A stretch of DNA of 64,000 bases from Brevibacterium sp. CBA3109 (GTDB lineage Bacteria; Actinomycetota; Actinomycetes; Actinomycetales; Brevibacteriaceae): positions 3,410,001 to 3,474,000 of the forward strand of contig NZ_CP158281.1 in the NCBI RefSeq assembly GCF_040256645.1, given 5' to 3'. The notes beneath the pieces were generated by a model. That model was not told where the DNA came from. It ran no database searches and worked only from the letters and a program-made list of their open reading frames with translations. Numbering within the stretch: the stretch's first letter is position 1; each line of letters starts with the position of its first letter. Shown here piece by piece: positions 25,877 through 35,271 of this stretch. The translations under genes and the position numbers were made by a program.

Positions 25877-27955
25877 TCATCTGCTTCTGGGACCGGTGTT
25901 CGCGTCGCGCTGGGCCATGCCGGCGAGCATGTCGTTGTAGGCGCGAAGCTCCGCGTCGTTGGTGCGCGCTTCGCGGCGGTCGACGCGCTTGGCCTCTCGA
26001 TCCGAGGACTTCGACCACTGGAAGGCGACCATGATTGCGATGAACAGGGTGGGGAACTCGCCGATGCCCCAGGCGATTCCGCCGCCCAACTGTTGGTCTT
26101 CGATCGCCGAATACCCCCAGTCGGCGCCGATGTTGCCGAACCAGTCGCCTTCGATGAGGACTTCTGAGCTCATGATCGAGATGCCGAAGAACGCGTGGAA
26201 GGCCATCGTGATGAGCAGCATGAGCAACCGCAGCGGAAACGCCGGGCGCTCCACGCCGGGATCGATGCCGATGAGGGCCTGTGCGAAGAGATAGCCTGCA
26301 CCGAGGAAATGGATGATCATCAGCTCATGGCCGAGGTGCCATTCGAGCGCATACTTCATCACGCCCGAGTAGTAGAAGATGACGAGGGAACCAGCGAAGT
26401 TCACGCTGGCGAATATCGGGTTCGCAAAGAACCGCATATACGGGGTGTGAACGAGCCACAGCACCCATTCTCGGATCCCACGCGAACCGTCCGTACGCGC
26501 CTTCGTCCCCCGCATAAGCATCGTGATGGGTGCGCCCAGGACCATCGGCAGGGGCACCACCATGATCAGGAGCATGTGCTGGATCATGTGCCCGGAGAAC
26601 TGGATCTCGCCGTAGACACGGGCACCGCCGGAGGTCACGTAGACGAGGAAGAGCATGCCGACCAGCCAGGAGACCAGGCGATGGATCGGCCAAGAGTCGC
26701 CTCGGCGCCGGAGATTGATGAAACCCACGATATAGGCCGCGGACAGGCCGACGGCTACGACGACCCACAGCGGGTCCAAGGACCACTCGGTGAAGTAGCG
26801 GGCAAAGGTCGGCGGAGGCGGAAGCGGTTCGCCGGTGAGGATCTCTGCCGGGGTCGGATCACCCACGGGCTCCTGTGAGACCGGGGGCTGGGACCGTGAC
26901 AGAGCGACCGCGAGACCCATCGTGGCACCGAAGATGACGAACTCCACGACGATGAGGCGCCAGAATTCCCTGGCCGCCGAGGCCGCGGCACACAAACGTC
27001 GGATGACGAACTGACGATGCCAGAACCCGACGAGACCGAGCAGAACCGTTGCGATCGTCTTCGCCACGATCACCTGCCCGTAGGGAGTCATGAGGTCAGC
27101 GAGGCTGTGGACACGCAGCAGCGCGTTCACGACACCGGAATAGGCAACGATGGTGAAGGCGACGAGCGCGAACGACGAATAGCGTTCGATCGTGGTGCGC
27201 AGCTGGTCGGAGCGGGCCAGATCCGACCCCAGGAGGGCGATGACGAAGAGTCCGCCCAGCCAGATGGTGACGCCCAGCAGATGCAAACCGATGCTGTTGA
27301 CGGCCTGGGTGTGTCCGGAGGCCTCAGCGGAGTGGCCCATCAGCGCCAGGGGGATCATCACGCCGATGCCGAGGACGCCTGCCACAGCGATGCCGAGGTA
27401 GCTGCGCGTGCCGAAGCACAGGGTCGAGGCGACGGCGATGAGGACGACGATGAGAGTCCAGAGTTGCCCGAAGGCGATCTGGGTCAGGAACACGCCGAGC
27501 TGATTGGAGAAGTCGAGGTAGGCCTGGGCTCCGACAGTGTCGGCGAAGGTGAGGACGAGGACGGCCACGGCGGAGATCGTCCAGGCCACCGATGACACCT
27601 CGGCGATCTTCAGCGTCTTCTCCCAGAGCGCGTTGAGCGGAGTCTCGTCGGAGGTACCGGACTTCGCGGCTTGGGGATGCGTCTTCGTATTTCGGCCTCG
27701 CCCCTGGGTGCGGGGCAGGATGAGGAGGGCGAACATGAGTGCGCCCAGAGTCAGCGCCATCGATACGTTGAAGACGAACTTCGCGGCCGGCAGACCGAAT
27801 CTGACATAGGGGCCGGGATCGTTGAGAAGTGTCGCCTCCGCCGCTCCGGTGAAGAGCATTGCGACCACACCCACCGCAGCTCCGACGATGACGACGAGGG
27901 GAACGGCGGCGCGAGACGCGAATCGGGTGACCGATTCGAAGAGTTGAGTGCTCAC
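25877..27955 (-). CDS. CopD-CtaG fusion: copper-resistance D domain plus cytochrome oxidase assembly (caa3-type) domain
   Basis: A 692-residue protein with about 15 membrane helices. Residues 1-360 resemble CopD (FGLPAAKFVFNVSMALTLGA; LGVTIWLGGLFVIALLGSD; AYSGVVNALLRVHSLADL), a copper-import domain. Residues 390-640 resemble CtaG of the caa3 assembly family, with GHMIQHMLLIMVVPLPMVLG and HEFLG-type His-rich helices (WHLGHELMIIHFLGAGYLFA; MAFHAFFGISIMSS). Such fusions are common in actinobacteria and probably deliver copper to cytochrome c oxidase. The start is a GTG with no clear RBS. It is distant from the csoR-copZ-copA operon at 54702. Confidence 0.88.
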   Translation of the reverse strand: MSTQLFESVTRFASRAAVPLVVIVGAAVGVVAMLFTGAAEATLLNDPGPYVRFGLPAAKFVFNVSMALTLGALMFALLILPRTQGRGRNTKTHPQAAKSGTSDETPLNALWEKTLKIAEVSSVAWTISAVAVLVLTFADTVGAQAYLDFSNQLGVFLTQIAFGQLWTLIVVLIAVASTLCFGTRSYLGIAVAGVLGIGVMIPLALMGHSAEASGHTQAVNSIGLHLLGVTIWLGGLFVIALLGSDLARSDQLRTTIERYSSFALVAFTIVAYSGVVNALLRVHSLADLMTPYGQVIVAKTIATVLLGLVGFWHRQFVIRRLCAAASAAREFWRLIVVEFVIFGATMGLAVALSRSQPPVSQEPVGDPTPAEILTGEPLPPPPTFARYFTEWSLDPLWVVVAVGLSAAYIVGFINLRRRGDSWPIHRLVSWLVGMLFLVYVTSGGARVYGEIQFSGHMIQHMLLIMVVPLPMVLGAPITMLMRGTKARTDGSRGIREWVLWLVHTPYMRFFANPIFASVNFAGSLVIFYYSGVMKYALEWHLGHELMIIHFLGAGYLFAQALIGIDPGVERPAFPLRLLMLLITMAFHAFFGISIMSSEVLIEGDWFGNIGADWGYSAIEDQQLGGGIAWGIGEFPTLFIAIMVAFQWSKSSDREAKRVDRREARTNDAELRAYNDMLAGMAQRDANTGPRSR

Positions 27956-28058
27956 TGGTGGCAGACCGCCGCTTCATTCATGGTTCAAGGATATCGCCGG
28001 AGTCTGAAACCAAGCCAACTGCGAAGCCCGGACGTGCTCGAGATCTCGGCGAGGAGAC

Positions 28059-28093
28059 AAAAAATGACCCGGACCACATGGTCCGGGTCATTT
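28059..28093 (-). terminator. Intrinsic terminator after the HU gene
   Basis: On the minus strand a perfect 14-bp stem (AAATGACCCGGACC and its complement, 28062-28093) with a 4-nt loop is followed by a run of T's (28064-28059). It lies 19 bp beyond the HU stop. This is the best canonical terminator in the window. Confidence 0.9.
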
Positions 28094-28111
28094 CACGCTG
28101 ATGCGCGAGGC

Positions 28112-28399
28112 TCAGTTAGGGCTGCCAGCAGCAGCTTTCAGCTTCGAACCAGCGGACAGCTTCACGGAGTAGCCGGCCTTGATCTGGATCTCTTCACCGG
28201 TCTGCGGGTTGCGTCCCTTGCGAGCGGCACGTTCGGTGCGCTCGACAGACACCCATCCGGGGATGGTGAGCTTTTCACCCTTGCCGACGACGTCAGAGAA
28301 GACATCGAAGACACCATCAAGAACGTCCGAAACCTGCTTCTGGGTCAGTCCGGAATTCTCTGCAACTTCTGCTACGAGCTCACTGCGGTTCTTAGCCAT
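28112..28399 (-). CDS. hup: HU-family DNA-binding protein
   Basis: A 95-residue nucleoid protein, starting MAKNRSELVAEVAENSGLTQ and carrying the HU signature GWVSVERTERAARKGRNPQT (about 44-63). It lacks the long Lys/Ala-rich tail of mycobacterial HupB, so it is a short HU. It bends DNA and compacts the chromosome. A strong AAGGAGG lies eight nt before the ATG. The gene follows the S14 gene on the same strand, with a hairpin between, and ends at an intrinsic terminator. Confidence 0.95.
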   Translation of the reverse strand: MAKNRSELVAEVAENSGLTQKQVSDVLDGVFDVFSDVVGKGEKLTIPGWVSVERTERAARKGRNPQTGEEIQIKAGYSVKLSAGSKLKAAAGSPN

Positions 28400-28429
28400 A
28401 AAAGTGTCCTCCTTAGGACAAGTCGGTCG

Positions 28430-28454
28430 GTTATCGGTCCGTTTTTCCGATAAC
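28430..28454 (-). terminator. Hairpin between rpsN and the HU gene
   Basis: GTTATCGG (28430-28437) and CCGATAAC (28447-28454) form an exact 8-bp stem around a nine-nt loop, directly after the rpsN stop and ahead of the HU RBS. It may attenuate read-through into the HU gene. Confidence 0.55.
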
Positions 28455-28468
28455 GAACTTCCTCGAGA

Positions 28469-28774
28469 TTACCAGCTGGACTTCGTGATGCCGGGCAACT
28501 CGCCGTTGTGCGCCATTTCGCGGAAGCGCACACGGGAGAGACCGAACTTGCGGAGGTAGCCGCGCGGACGACCATCAACCTGGTCGCGGTTGCGCACACG
28601 CACTGGTGAGGCATCGCGAGGAAGCTTCTGCAGTCCGAGGCGTGCTTCTTCACGCTGCTCGTCGGTGCTGTCTGGGTGTGTCAGCTGACGCTTGAGCGTC
28701 GCACGACGCTCCGCGTAGCGCTCAACAATGACGCGACGCTGCTTGTCGCGTGCGATCTTTGACTTCTTAGCCAT
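28469..28774 (-). CDS. rpsN: 30S ribosomal protein S14, zinc-free form
   Basis: A 101-residue S14 with the long bacterial form: [40 protein letters not shown] and [20 protein letters not shown]. There is no CxxC...CxxC zinc motif. Third gene of the L28-L33-S14 set; in actinobacteria such zinc-free copies often form a zinc-responsive cluster. Six bp separate it from rpmG. Confidence 0.96.
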   Translation of the reverse strand: MAKKSKIARDKQRRVIVERYAERRATLKRQLTHPDSTDEQREEARLGLQKLPRDASPVRVRNRDQVDGRPRGYLRKFGLSRVRFREMAHNGELPGITKSSW

Positions 28775-28780
28775 ATGCGC

Positions 28781-28948
28781 TCAGCGCTCCTCTCGGAAAT
28801 CGACGTGCTTACGAACAATGGGATCGTACTTCTTGAGCACCATGCGATCCGGGTTGTTGCGGCGGTTCTTGCGAGTCACGTAGGTGAACCCGGAACCAGC
28901 AGTCGACTTGAGCTTGATGATGGGACGAATGTCCTGTGCTTTAGCCAT
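28781..28948 (-). CDS. rpmG: 50S ribosomal protein L33, zinc-free form
   Basis: A 55-residue protein read from the sequence: it begins [20 protein letters not shown], continues with a [20 protein letters not shown] segment and ends [14 protein letters not shown]. These match L33. Both zinc-binding CxxC pairs are absent, so it is the zinc-independent type. Its ATG shares a base with the rpmB stop (TGATG), so translation is coupled. Confidence 0.96.
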   Translation of the reverse strand: MAKAQDIRPIIKLKSTAGSGFTYVTRKNRRNNPDRMVLKKYDPIVRKHVDFREER

Positions 28949-29184
28949 CAGAGCTTCACTCCCTTGGCAATGAGTTCGCCGACGACGGCGTCAATTCCAC
29001 GCACGTCGATCACCTTGATGCCCTTGGCGGACAGGTTAAGGGTGACGCTGCGACGCAGAGACGGAACGAAGTAACGCTTTTTCTGAATATTCGGGTTGAA
29101 ACGACGCTTGGTGCGTCGGTTCGAGTGGGACACATTGTGTCCGAAACCAGGGACGGCCCCGGTTACTTGGCAGTTTGCTGCCAT
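28948..29184 (-). CDS. rpmB: 50S ribosomal protein L28
   Basis: A 78-residue L28: [20 protein letters not shown], then [20 protein letters not shown] and [22 protein letters not shown] single Cys remains (residue 5), so the four-Cys zinc site of zinc-dependent forms is missing. The frame is open to 29202 but the ATG at 29184 gives the family's usual start and has a GGAGAG RBS. First gene of the L28-L33-S14 run. Its leader contains two hairpins. Confidence 0.96.
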   Translation of the reverse strand: MAANCQVTGAVPGFGHNVSHSNRRTKRRFNPNIQKKRYFVPSLRRSVTLNLSAKGIKVIDVRGIDAVVGELIAKGVKL

Positions 29185-29794
29185 GACTCTCCTCCAGTTC
29201 ACAAGTTACCGACTCTCGAAGCAAGCAGGTCGGCGTGGGATCCACGCTCGCTTGCGCCGATGTCGGAAGACATCAACAAATTTTCACGAATGCTGCTCGG
29301 CCGGACAAGTGCCCGACCACCTACCGGGCTGCTGCCCGGCATGCGGCGTTCGCAATGAAAATTGTGTACGCCAAAACAGGTTTGCCCGTTTGGGCGAGAT
29401 GTCTCACCAGCGCTGAAGCCGTAGCCTGTGAGAGATTGGCCGAAGCTGGAGTGCAGCGGTGGGTGAGCACCATGTTGGCCTCAGCAGATCAATCGGTGAT
29501 CGAACGGCTACGACACAACAGATAACAATCTTAGAGAGAAACAGGCCTTCAGAGCAAATTCACCAAATCTCCGTCATGGAACCCCCTGGAGGTGTCGCCG
29601 CTGAGGTTCCGAGAACGCGTTGTGCCCGGATTCGCGGGGCGAGAACCGTTTCCCACCCGTACTCATCCCACACGCATGTTCGCGCCCGCGATCCAGTACA
29701 CAACGCATCCTGCTCTGGTTCGTGTTGAACACGTGCCGATGTCGTGCCAAGGTAAGAAGATGATTGCCACCACACCTGGCACTCAGGAGGACCG
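29185..29794. other. 610-bp intergenic region between rpmB and a divergent gene
   Basis: I see no convincing gene here. On the rpmB side it holds a hairpin at 29221-29255 (GCAAGC/GCTTGC outside GCGTGG/CCACGC) and another at 29324-29339 (CCGGGC-TGCT-GCCCGG). Both would lie in the rpmB leader if transcription starts far upstream. I could not find a convincing Zur box. Confidence 0.5.
29221..29255 (-). promoter_or_regulatory. Leader hairpin upstream of rpmB
   Basis: Two stacked stems: GCAAGC (29221-29226) with GCTTGC (29250-29255), and GCGTGG (29233-29238) with CCACGC (29242-29247) around a 3-nt loop. It ends 37 nt before the rpmB ATG. Possible attenuator or regulatory leader for the ribosomal protein cluster. 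Confidence 0.45.
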
Positions 29795-30688
29795 ATGAGC
29801 GACGTTCCACCGAGGCCGCGAATCCGTCCAGCGACCAGTGATGACTGGCAGAAGGACCAATCAGATCGTGCCAGTCTGACCTCGTCGCCGGGCCAGGAGT
29901 CCGCCCAGAGTGCTGCCGACTTCGACAACTCGACCTATTACGAGTACCTCGAAAGGCACACTGGCGACGTCCCCGTATCCAAAAATCGCTCGCGCAACGC
30001 CTTCACCCCAGCGGGGGCCTCCCCATTCCAGGAACAGTCTCAGAATTCACCCGGACAGCCCGAGCACGGCTCCAACGCCCCGGCATCCGGACAGATCCCG
30101 CTCCACCCTGCACCGGCTGCGAAGAAGGGCAATGGGGCGAAGATCACCGTCGTCATCATCGCCATCATCATGGTTCTCGCGCTCCTGGCCTTCTTCGGAG
30201 TGCGCTGGTTGGCACCGTCAACGGGAGCCGTGCCTGTCGACTTCGGCGGCGACGAGACCGGATCGGCCTCCCCCTCCCCCTCCGAGCCTCTGGTGCAGCC
30301 GACAGCGAGTCCGCAGGAGGCACTGTCGGCCTACACGAAGGAAGGCACCGCGAAGGCCGAAGACCTCGAAGGACAGTGGGTGACGCAGGTCAGCGCTAAG
30401 GATGTCGGCCTGGAGGCCGAGGGCAAGACGTGGACAGCACAGGACATCGTGGACGAGTTCGAGACCAATCGCGTCAAATACCCGGGTGCAATCCTCATCC
30501 ACAGCGGCGACTGGGATTCCTACAAGGACGACAACTACTGGGTCACCATCATCGACACCCCCTACAGCGACCCCGAACCCGCACTTGATCAGTGCCGCTC
30601 CTGGGGATTGGATCGCAACCACTGCCTCGCCAAACGTCTGGTCAAGGACGGAAGCCCCACCGACAACAGCGCCTACCTCGACGAGTAG
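29795..30688 (+). CDS. Single-pass membrane protein of unknown function
   Basis: A 297-residue protein. Residues 1-110 are disordered and rich in Pro, Ser, Gln and Asn, presumably cytoplasmic. One membrane helix (KITVVIIAIIMVLALLAFFG, about 115-134) follows, then a Pro/Ser-rich linker and an extracellular domain of about 115 residues with Trp and Cys (EGQWVTQVSAKDVGLEAEGK; CRSWGLDRNHCLAKRLVKDG), the Cys pair likely forming a disulfide. ATG has AGGAGG five nt upstream. I do not recognise the domain; the layout is typical of actinobacterial envelope proteins. Confidence 0.82.
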   Translation: MSDVPPRPRIRPATSDDWQKDQSDRASLTSSPGQESAQSAADFDNSTYYEYLERHTGDVPVSKNRSRNAFTPAGASPFQEQSQNSPGQPEHGSNAPASGQIPLHPAPAAKKGNGAKITVVIIAIIMVLALLAFFGVRWLAPSTGAVPVDFGGDETGSASPSPSEPLVQPTASPQEALSAYTKEGTAKAEDLEGQWVTQVSAKDVGLEAEGKTWTAQDIVDEFETNRVKYPGAILIHSGDWDSYKDDNYWVTIIDTPYSDPEPALDQCRSWGLDRNHCLAKRLVKDGSPTDNSAYLDE

Positions 30689-30699
30689 TGCCCTGGAAC

Positions 30700-31282
30700 A
30701 CGTTTCTCGGTTCGGAGCCCGCGGCCCTGACACCGACGTTCGGCTCAGGTCGTGATCAAGAACCACCTCGGCGCCGGCGGCTGTGCCGACGTTGCCCGCT
30801 CCCCCGCACACGAAGACGCTCTGGCCGGGAGTGAGCCGGCCGTGTTCGAACCAGCCCAACCATGCCGTCGTCGCGGGGCGGGCCAACGCCACGAGCCGAT
30901 GGGCGCTGCTGCCGTTCGCATCTATTCCGGCACCTGCCGAAGGCGGGGCCGGGTAGAGCCGGTCGTCGGGGACGACTGCATAGTCGGAGTATGAGCCCTG
31001 CCGTCCGCCCTAGCCCAGACTGCTGCACCACGCGGCCTGACCAGGTAGGAGAGCTCCTCCCACGGGCGCGCCGACAACGGTGCCCACCAAGCCCCTGCCC
31101 AGAACGAAGGGCAGGGGTGTCGAGGTGGGGAACCAACCGGAATGCACAAGGGCGTCCACGTGGTTGAGGCTGGCCGCGCTCACCTCGCTGAGGTAGTCGG
31201 TGGGTCCCGGAACCGGGTCCGGAAGGTCACCGTACCGAACCTCATCGACCTCGCCGAGGTGATTGACGTAGGCGGCTTTTAT
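30700..31282 (-). pseudogene. Decayed zinc-type alcohol dehydrogenase / quinone oxidoreductase
   Basis: Reading from 31282 in one frame gives KAAYVNHLGEVDEVRYGDLP, DPVPGPTDYLSEVSAASLNH, then LPFVLGRGLVGTVVGAPVGG, a clear MDR-family N-terminus, and later TTAWLGWFEHGRLTPGQSVF then VCGGAGNVGTAA, the Rossmann motif. Damage: the start codon is ATA instead of ATG, an in-frame TAG interrupts SSLG*GGRQG near 31018, sequence after VGTAA jumps to GAEVVLDHD (about 30 residues missing), and the C-terminal half is absent. A Met-lacking, truncated copy cannot be functional. Confidence 0.85.
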
Positions 31283-31309
31283 GCCTGCCCTTGCCGGCTA
31301 AGAGCCGTC

Positions 31310-32731
31310 TCAGGCCAGCAGCAGCGTCGGATCCTCAAGTCCGCGGCCGACGTCGGCGAGGAACTTCGAGATGATCTCGCCATCGACGACGCGATGGTCA
31401 GCACTCACCGACAGCGTCGTGATGTCACGTGGAACGATCTCGTCACCGACGACCCACGGCTTCTTCCGGATCTGCCCGAAGGCCATGATCGCGGCCTCGC
31501 CGGGGTTGATGATCGGAGTTCCCGCGTCGACGCCGAAGACACCGACGTTCGTGATGGTGATCGTGCCGCCCGACTGGTCGGCCGGAGGCGTCTTGCCCGA
31601 ACGAGCCAGCGCGGTCAGATCCTGAATGCCCTGAGCCAGGTCGGTCAGGCCCATCGCGTGTGCGCCCTTGATGTTGGGTACGATCAAGCCACGCGGGGTG
31701 GCCGCGGCGATGCCGAGGTTGAGGTACTTCTTGACGACGATCTCTTCGCCTTCAAGGCACGAGTTGATCCGCGGGTTGCGGGCGACAGCCCAGGCCACAG
31801 CCTTGGCCACGAGCAGCAAAGGAGAGACCTTGATGTCCTCGCCCAGGAACTTCGTGGACTTGAGCTTGCGCACGAAGGCCATCGTCTCGGTCACGTCAAC
31901 GTCGAGGAACTCGGTGACGTGGGGCATCGTGAACGCGGATTCGACCATGGCCTTGGCCATCATCTTCGCCACGCCCTTGAACGGGATCCGCTCCTCGAGT
32001 TCGCCCGTGGAACCATCCCCCGCCGAGGCGGTTGCGGCCCCGGCGCTCGAAGCTGTCGCTGCGGTGGCTGCTGCGCCGGTGCCGCTGGCCGCGGCCTTGA
32101 CGTCGTCACGGGTGACTTCGCCGCGCGAACCGGTCGCAACGACCGTGACCAGGTCGATGCCGAGGTCCTTTGCGAGCTTACGCACGGGAGGCTTGGCGAG
32201 GGGCTTGTCCGCCGAGGCGGTCACCGGTGTCGTGGCTTCGGACGGTGCCGCTGCCACAGGAGCTTCCTGTGCGGCTGACGCTGGAGCTTCCGGTGCGGCG
32301 GGCGCTGCGGTCGAGCCTGCCGGGGCCGGAACACCTGCACCCTTGCGGGGGCGGCGTTTCGACGAGGCTGCTTTGGCGCCGTAGCCGACCAGGGTGGCGC
32401 CGCCTTCGGCGTCGCCTCCGCTCTCGGTCGAGTCCTGTGCGTCTCCTGCAGCAGGTGCCGATGCTCCTGCGGGCTCGGAGCTGCCGGTGGAATCGCCGCC
32501 GCCGAAGCGGATGATCGGTGTTCCGACCTCGATGGTCTGGCCCTCATCGACCAGCAGAGCTTCGATCGGTCCGGCCTGGGGGCTCGGCAGTTCGACCAGA
32601 GACTTGGCCGTTTCGATCTCGACGAGGATCTGGTTGACGGTGACGGTGTCGCCGACGGCGACCTTCCACGAGACGAGGTCGGCCTCTGTCAGGCCCTCAC
32701 CGACGTCAGGAAGAGAAAATTCAAAAGACAT
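31310..32731 (-). CDS. 2-oxo acid dehydrogenase E2 (dihydrolipoamide acyltransferase)
   Basis: A 473-residue E2. One lipoyl domain (about 1-80) with the lipoyl Lys in [13 protein letters not shown], an Ala/Pro-rich linker, a peripheral-subunit binding domain (about 185-220: [20 protein letters not shown]) and a catalytic acyltransferase domain with the active site [10 protein letters not shown] near the C-terminus. A single lipoyl domain and linkage to E1alpha/E1beta fit the branched-chain ketoacid type, though pyruvate is possible. ATG at 32731 has AAGGAG; 16 bp after the E1beta stop. No lpd gene is visible. Confidence 0.92.
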   Translation of the reverse strand: MSFEFSLPDVGEGLTEADLVSWKVAVGDTVTVNQILVEIETAKSLVELPSPQAGPIEALLVDEGQTIEVGTPIIRFGGGDSTGSSEPAGASAPAAGDAQDSTESGGDAEGGATLVGYGAKAASSKRRPRKGAGVPAPAGSTAAPAAPEAPASAAQEAPVAAAPSEATTPVTASADKPLAKPPVRKLAKDLGIDLVTVVATGSRGEVTRDDVKAAASGTGAAATAATASSAGAATASAGDGSTGELEERIPFKGVAKMMAKAMVESAFTMPHVTEFLDVDVTETMAFVRKLKSTKFLGEDIKVSPLLLVAKAVAWAVARNPRINSCLEGEEIVVKKYLNLGIAAATPRGLIVPNIKGAHAMGLTDLAQGIQDLTALARSGKTPPADQSGGTITITNVGVFGVDAGTPIINPGEAAIMAFGQIRKKPWVVGDEIVPRDITTLSVSADHRVVDGEIISKFLADVGRGLEDPTLLLA

Positions 32732-32747
32732 ATCAACTCTCCTTGAG

Positions 32748-33725
32748 TCAGTAGGCCAGTGCCCGGTCGACACCATCGAAGATGCGATCCAGGTCAGGCA
32801 GGTAGTGCTCTTCCATCCGCGAGCCGGGGTACGGCGTGTGATAGCCGCCGACTCGGATGACTGGCGCCTCGAGGTTGAAGAAGCAGCGCTCGGACAGGCG
32901 CGCCGCGATCTCGGAGCCCAGCCCCAGGAACGTCGGCGCCTCGTGTGCGACGACCAGGCGACCGGTCTTCTGCACGGACTTCTCAATCGTCGTGAAGTCG
33001 ATCGGGCTGAGGCTGCGCAGGTCGATGAGTTCGACGCTCTTTCCTTCGTCTGCCGCAGCTGCCACGACGTCCTTGGCCGTGGGCATCAGTGGGCCATAGG
33101 CCACCAGGGTGACGTCGGTGCCTTCGGAGACGACACTGGCATCGTGCATTCCCAGACCACCGCGGTTCGCGGTGTCCACGTCTCCGCGCAGCCAGTAGCG
33201 GCGCTTGGGCTCGAAGAACATCACCGGGTCGTCGCTCTTGATCGCTTCCTGCATCATCCAGTAGGCGTCATGGGCGTTCGACGGTGAGACCAGGCGCAGT
33301 CCGGCGTGATGGGCGAAGACCGTCTCCGGGCTCTCCGAGTGGTGCTCGGGTGAGCCGATGCCGCCGCCGTAGGGCACGCGGATGACGAGAGGCATTCGCT
33401 CCTTGCCCAGCGTGCGGTTGTAGAGCTTGGCGACCTGGGTCACGATCTGGTCGTAGGCCGGGAAGATGAAGGCGTCGAACTGAATTTCGATGACCGGGCG
33501 GTAACCGCGCACGGCCATGCCGATCGAGGTTCCCACGATGCCAGATTCGGCAAGTGGTGCATCGATGACCCGCTGCGGACCGAAGTCCTTCTGCAGGCCT
33601 TCGGTGACGCGGAAGACGCCGCCGAGCTTGCCGATGTCCTCACCGATGAGGACGACCTTCGGGTCGTCCTCCATGGCTTTGCGCATTCCGGCCGTGATGG
33701 CCTTTGACAGGGGAAGTTTCTCCAT
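32748..33725 (-). CDS. 2-oxo acid dehydrogenase E1 beta subunit
   Basis: A 325-residue transketolase-type beta subunit. Seen: [80 protein letters not shown] (catalytic His region) and the C-terminal domain with [19 protein letters not shown]. It forms the alpha2beta2 decarboxylase with the upstream subunit; stop and start overlap as TGATG, so expression is coupled 1:1. Confidence 0.94.
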   Translation of the reverse strand: MEKLPLSKAITAGMRKAMEDDPKVVLIGEDIGKLGGVFRVTEGLQKDFGPQRVIDAPLAESGIVGTSIGMAVRGYRPVIEIQFDAFIFPAYDQIVTQVAKLYNRTLGKERMPLVIRVPYGGGIGSPEHHSESPETVFAHHAGLRLVSPSNAHDAYWMMQEAIKSDDPVMFFEPKRRYWLRGDVDTANRGGLGMHDASVVSEGTDVTLVAYGPLMPTAKDVVAAAADEGKSVELIDLRSLSPIDFTTIEKSVQKTGRLVVAHEAPTFLGLGSEIAARLSERCFFNLEAPVIRVGGYHTPYPGSRMEEHYLPDLDRIFDGVDRALAY

Positions 33726-34879
33726 CAGGCCTCACCTGCATCGGCGAATGAGGCCTGGTATGCGAGGAATTCCGCACGTTCCTCATCGACGAGGGGGTGA
33801 GGTTCGGAGGTGACATGGGCGAACATCTCGACGGGATCGGGATCTTCCATGGTCATGCAGTTGTGGCGGATGCGGGCGGCAAGAGTGTCGGCCTCAGCGT
33901 CCACCTCGGCGAAGAACTCGTCTGCGGTGTCCGTGTGGTTGTCGAGGTAGGCCCGAAGTCGCTTGAGCGGGTCGCGGTCCTCCCAGATCTCTTCCTCTGC
34001 CCGATCACGGTACTTGGTCGGGTCATCGGCCGTGGTGTGGGCACCGCGACGGTAGGTGAAGGCCTCGATGAGCATTGGACCGTTGCCGGCACGAACCGAA
34101 TCCAGGCTGGCCCTGGCCACGGCGTACATCGCGATGATGTCATTGCCGTCGACGCGCAGGCCGGGAACACCGAATCCTTCGCCGCGCTTGCACAGCGGTG
34201 CCGCGGACTGGACGTGGGTGGGTTCGGAGATGGCCCACTGGTTGTTCTGGCAGAAGAACAGCACGGGTGCGTGGAAGGCTCCCGCGAAGGTCAGTGCCTC
34301 TGAGACGTCACCCTGCGAGGTGGCTCCGTCGCCGAAGCAGGCGATGGCCACTGTGTCGCGTTCCAGGTCGCCAGTGCCGACGTCGCCGTCCATGGACACG
34401 CCCATGGCGTAGCCGGTGGCATGCAGGGTCTGCGAACCGATGACGATCGTATACGTGTGGAAACGGTGTTCCTGAGGGTCCCAGCCGCCGTGGTCCTGGC
34501 CGCGGAACATGCCGAGGAGGGTCTCCGGTTCGACACCGCGAGTGTAGGCGAGGCCGTGTTCACGATAGGTCGGGAAGACGAAATCCTGGGGGCGAGCCGC
34601 CCGTCCCATTCCGATCTGGGCTGCTTCCTGACCGAACATCGGCGCCCAGAGGCCGAGCTGTCCTTGACGCTGCAGGGCCGCACCCTCAGCATCGATGCGG
34701 CGCACCAGGACCATGTCCCGGTAGAAGCCGCGCAGATCCTCATCGGTGAGTTCTGCCGCGAAAGCGTCATATTCACCGGATTCGACGCGATTGCCGTCTT
34801 CGGTGAGCATCTGGATCATCCGAGGTTCCGATGACTGACTGTGGGCAGTCCCGGTTCCCACTGAAATGTTGGAGGTCAT
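33725..34879 (-). CDS. 2-oxo acid dehydrogenase E1 alpha subunit
   Basis: A 384-residue ThDP enzyme subunit. The ThDP motif runs from GDGATSQGDVSEALTFAGAF to NN (VLFFCQNNQWAIS), and the phosphorylation-loop region YRRGAHTTADDPTKYRDRAE is intact. The N-terminus QRQGQLGLWAPMFGQEAAQI is typical of the branched-chain/pyruvate E1alpha family. It decarboxylates a 2-oxo acid and passes the acyl group to lipoyl-E2. The frame opens at 34912; the ATG at 34879 has AAAGGAG upstream. First gene of the operon; 3-hydroxyisobutyrate dehydrogenase elsewhere in the window supports a branched-chain substrate, but only weakly. Confidence 0.92.
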   Translation of the reverse strand: MTSNISVGTGTAHSQSSEPRMIQMLTEDGNRVESGEYDAFAAELTDEDLRGFYRDMVLVRRIDAEGAALQRQGQLGLWAPMFGQEAAQIGMGRAARPQDFVFPTYREHGLAYTRGVEPETLLGMFRGQDHGGWDPQEHRFHTYTIVIGSQTLHATGYAMGVSMDGDVGTGDLERDTVAIACFGDGATSQGDVSEALTFAGAFHAPVLFFCQNNQWAISEPTHVQSAAPLCKRGEGFGVPGLRVDGNDIIAMYAVARASLDSVRAGNGPMLIEAFTYRRGAHTTADDPTKYRDRAEEEIWEDRDPLKRLRAYLDNHTDTADEFFAEVDAEADTLAARIRHNCMTMEDPDPVEMFAHVTSEPHPLVDEERAEFLAYQASFADAGEA

Positions 34880-35271
34880 TTCAGTTCTCCTTTGTTCAAG
34901 GTCCAAGCGCACCGGAGGTGACCAGTGGCGGACGGTGTCCTGCGGACGGGATCTCTGGTGTGAGTTCTCGCCCTCGCGTGATGTTATTCACAGGTGCTAC
35001 CACGATACCGAATCCACCGACTGCATGCCACATCGGCAACGTGCGTCGAGCGCCAATTGTTATGGTTCGGTTCAGCCTAGGAGGCGAATTTCGCGCGTGT
35101 GGTTCACGTCCAAAGGGTTCCATGCCGAATTGTCGATCGTCGCAGAGTTGGTCCAACGTCCGACAAACGCACGTCCGAGCACATCAGAGCCTCACCTCGC
35201 CGAGGTGCGGGTCGGATTTCGCCGAGGTGCGGGTCGGATTTCGCCGAGGCTGCGCTGGCTTTTGGCCACGG
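34880..35271. other. 392-bp gap with a 22-bp tandem repeat
   Basis: No gene is evident. It must carry the promoter of the E1alpha-E1beta-E2 operon, though I cannot fix its -35/-10 boxes. Near its far end, just after the hydrolase stop, lie tandem 22-bp units. Confidence 0.5.
35198..35260. repeat. Two and a half copies of a 22-bp tandem repeat beyond the hydrolase stop
   Basis: The unit begins CGCCGAGGTGCGGGTCGG and ends ATTT; copies start at 35198 and 35220 and a third truncated one at 35242. The first two are identical. The first overlaps the palindrome CACCTCG-C-CGAGGTG, so a hairpin is possible. It starts 12 bp beyond the stop at 35272. Confidence 0.85.

Noticed and set aside
29256..29420. 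Zur box for the L28-L33-S14 cluster
   Set aside because: A/T-rich stretches such as AATGAAAATTGTG are not palindromic enough.
29235..29525. Small open frame between rpmB and the membrane protein gene
   Set aside because: No RBS, no recognisable motif and unusual composition; overlaps the rpmB leader.
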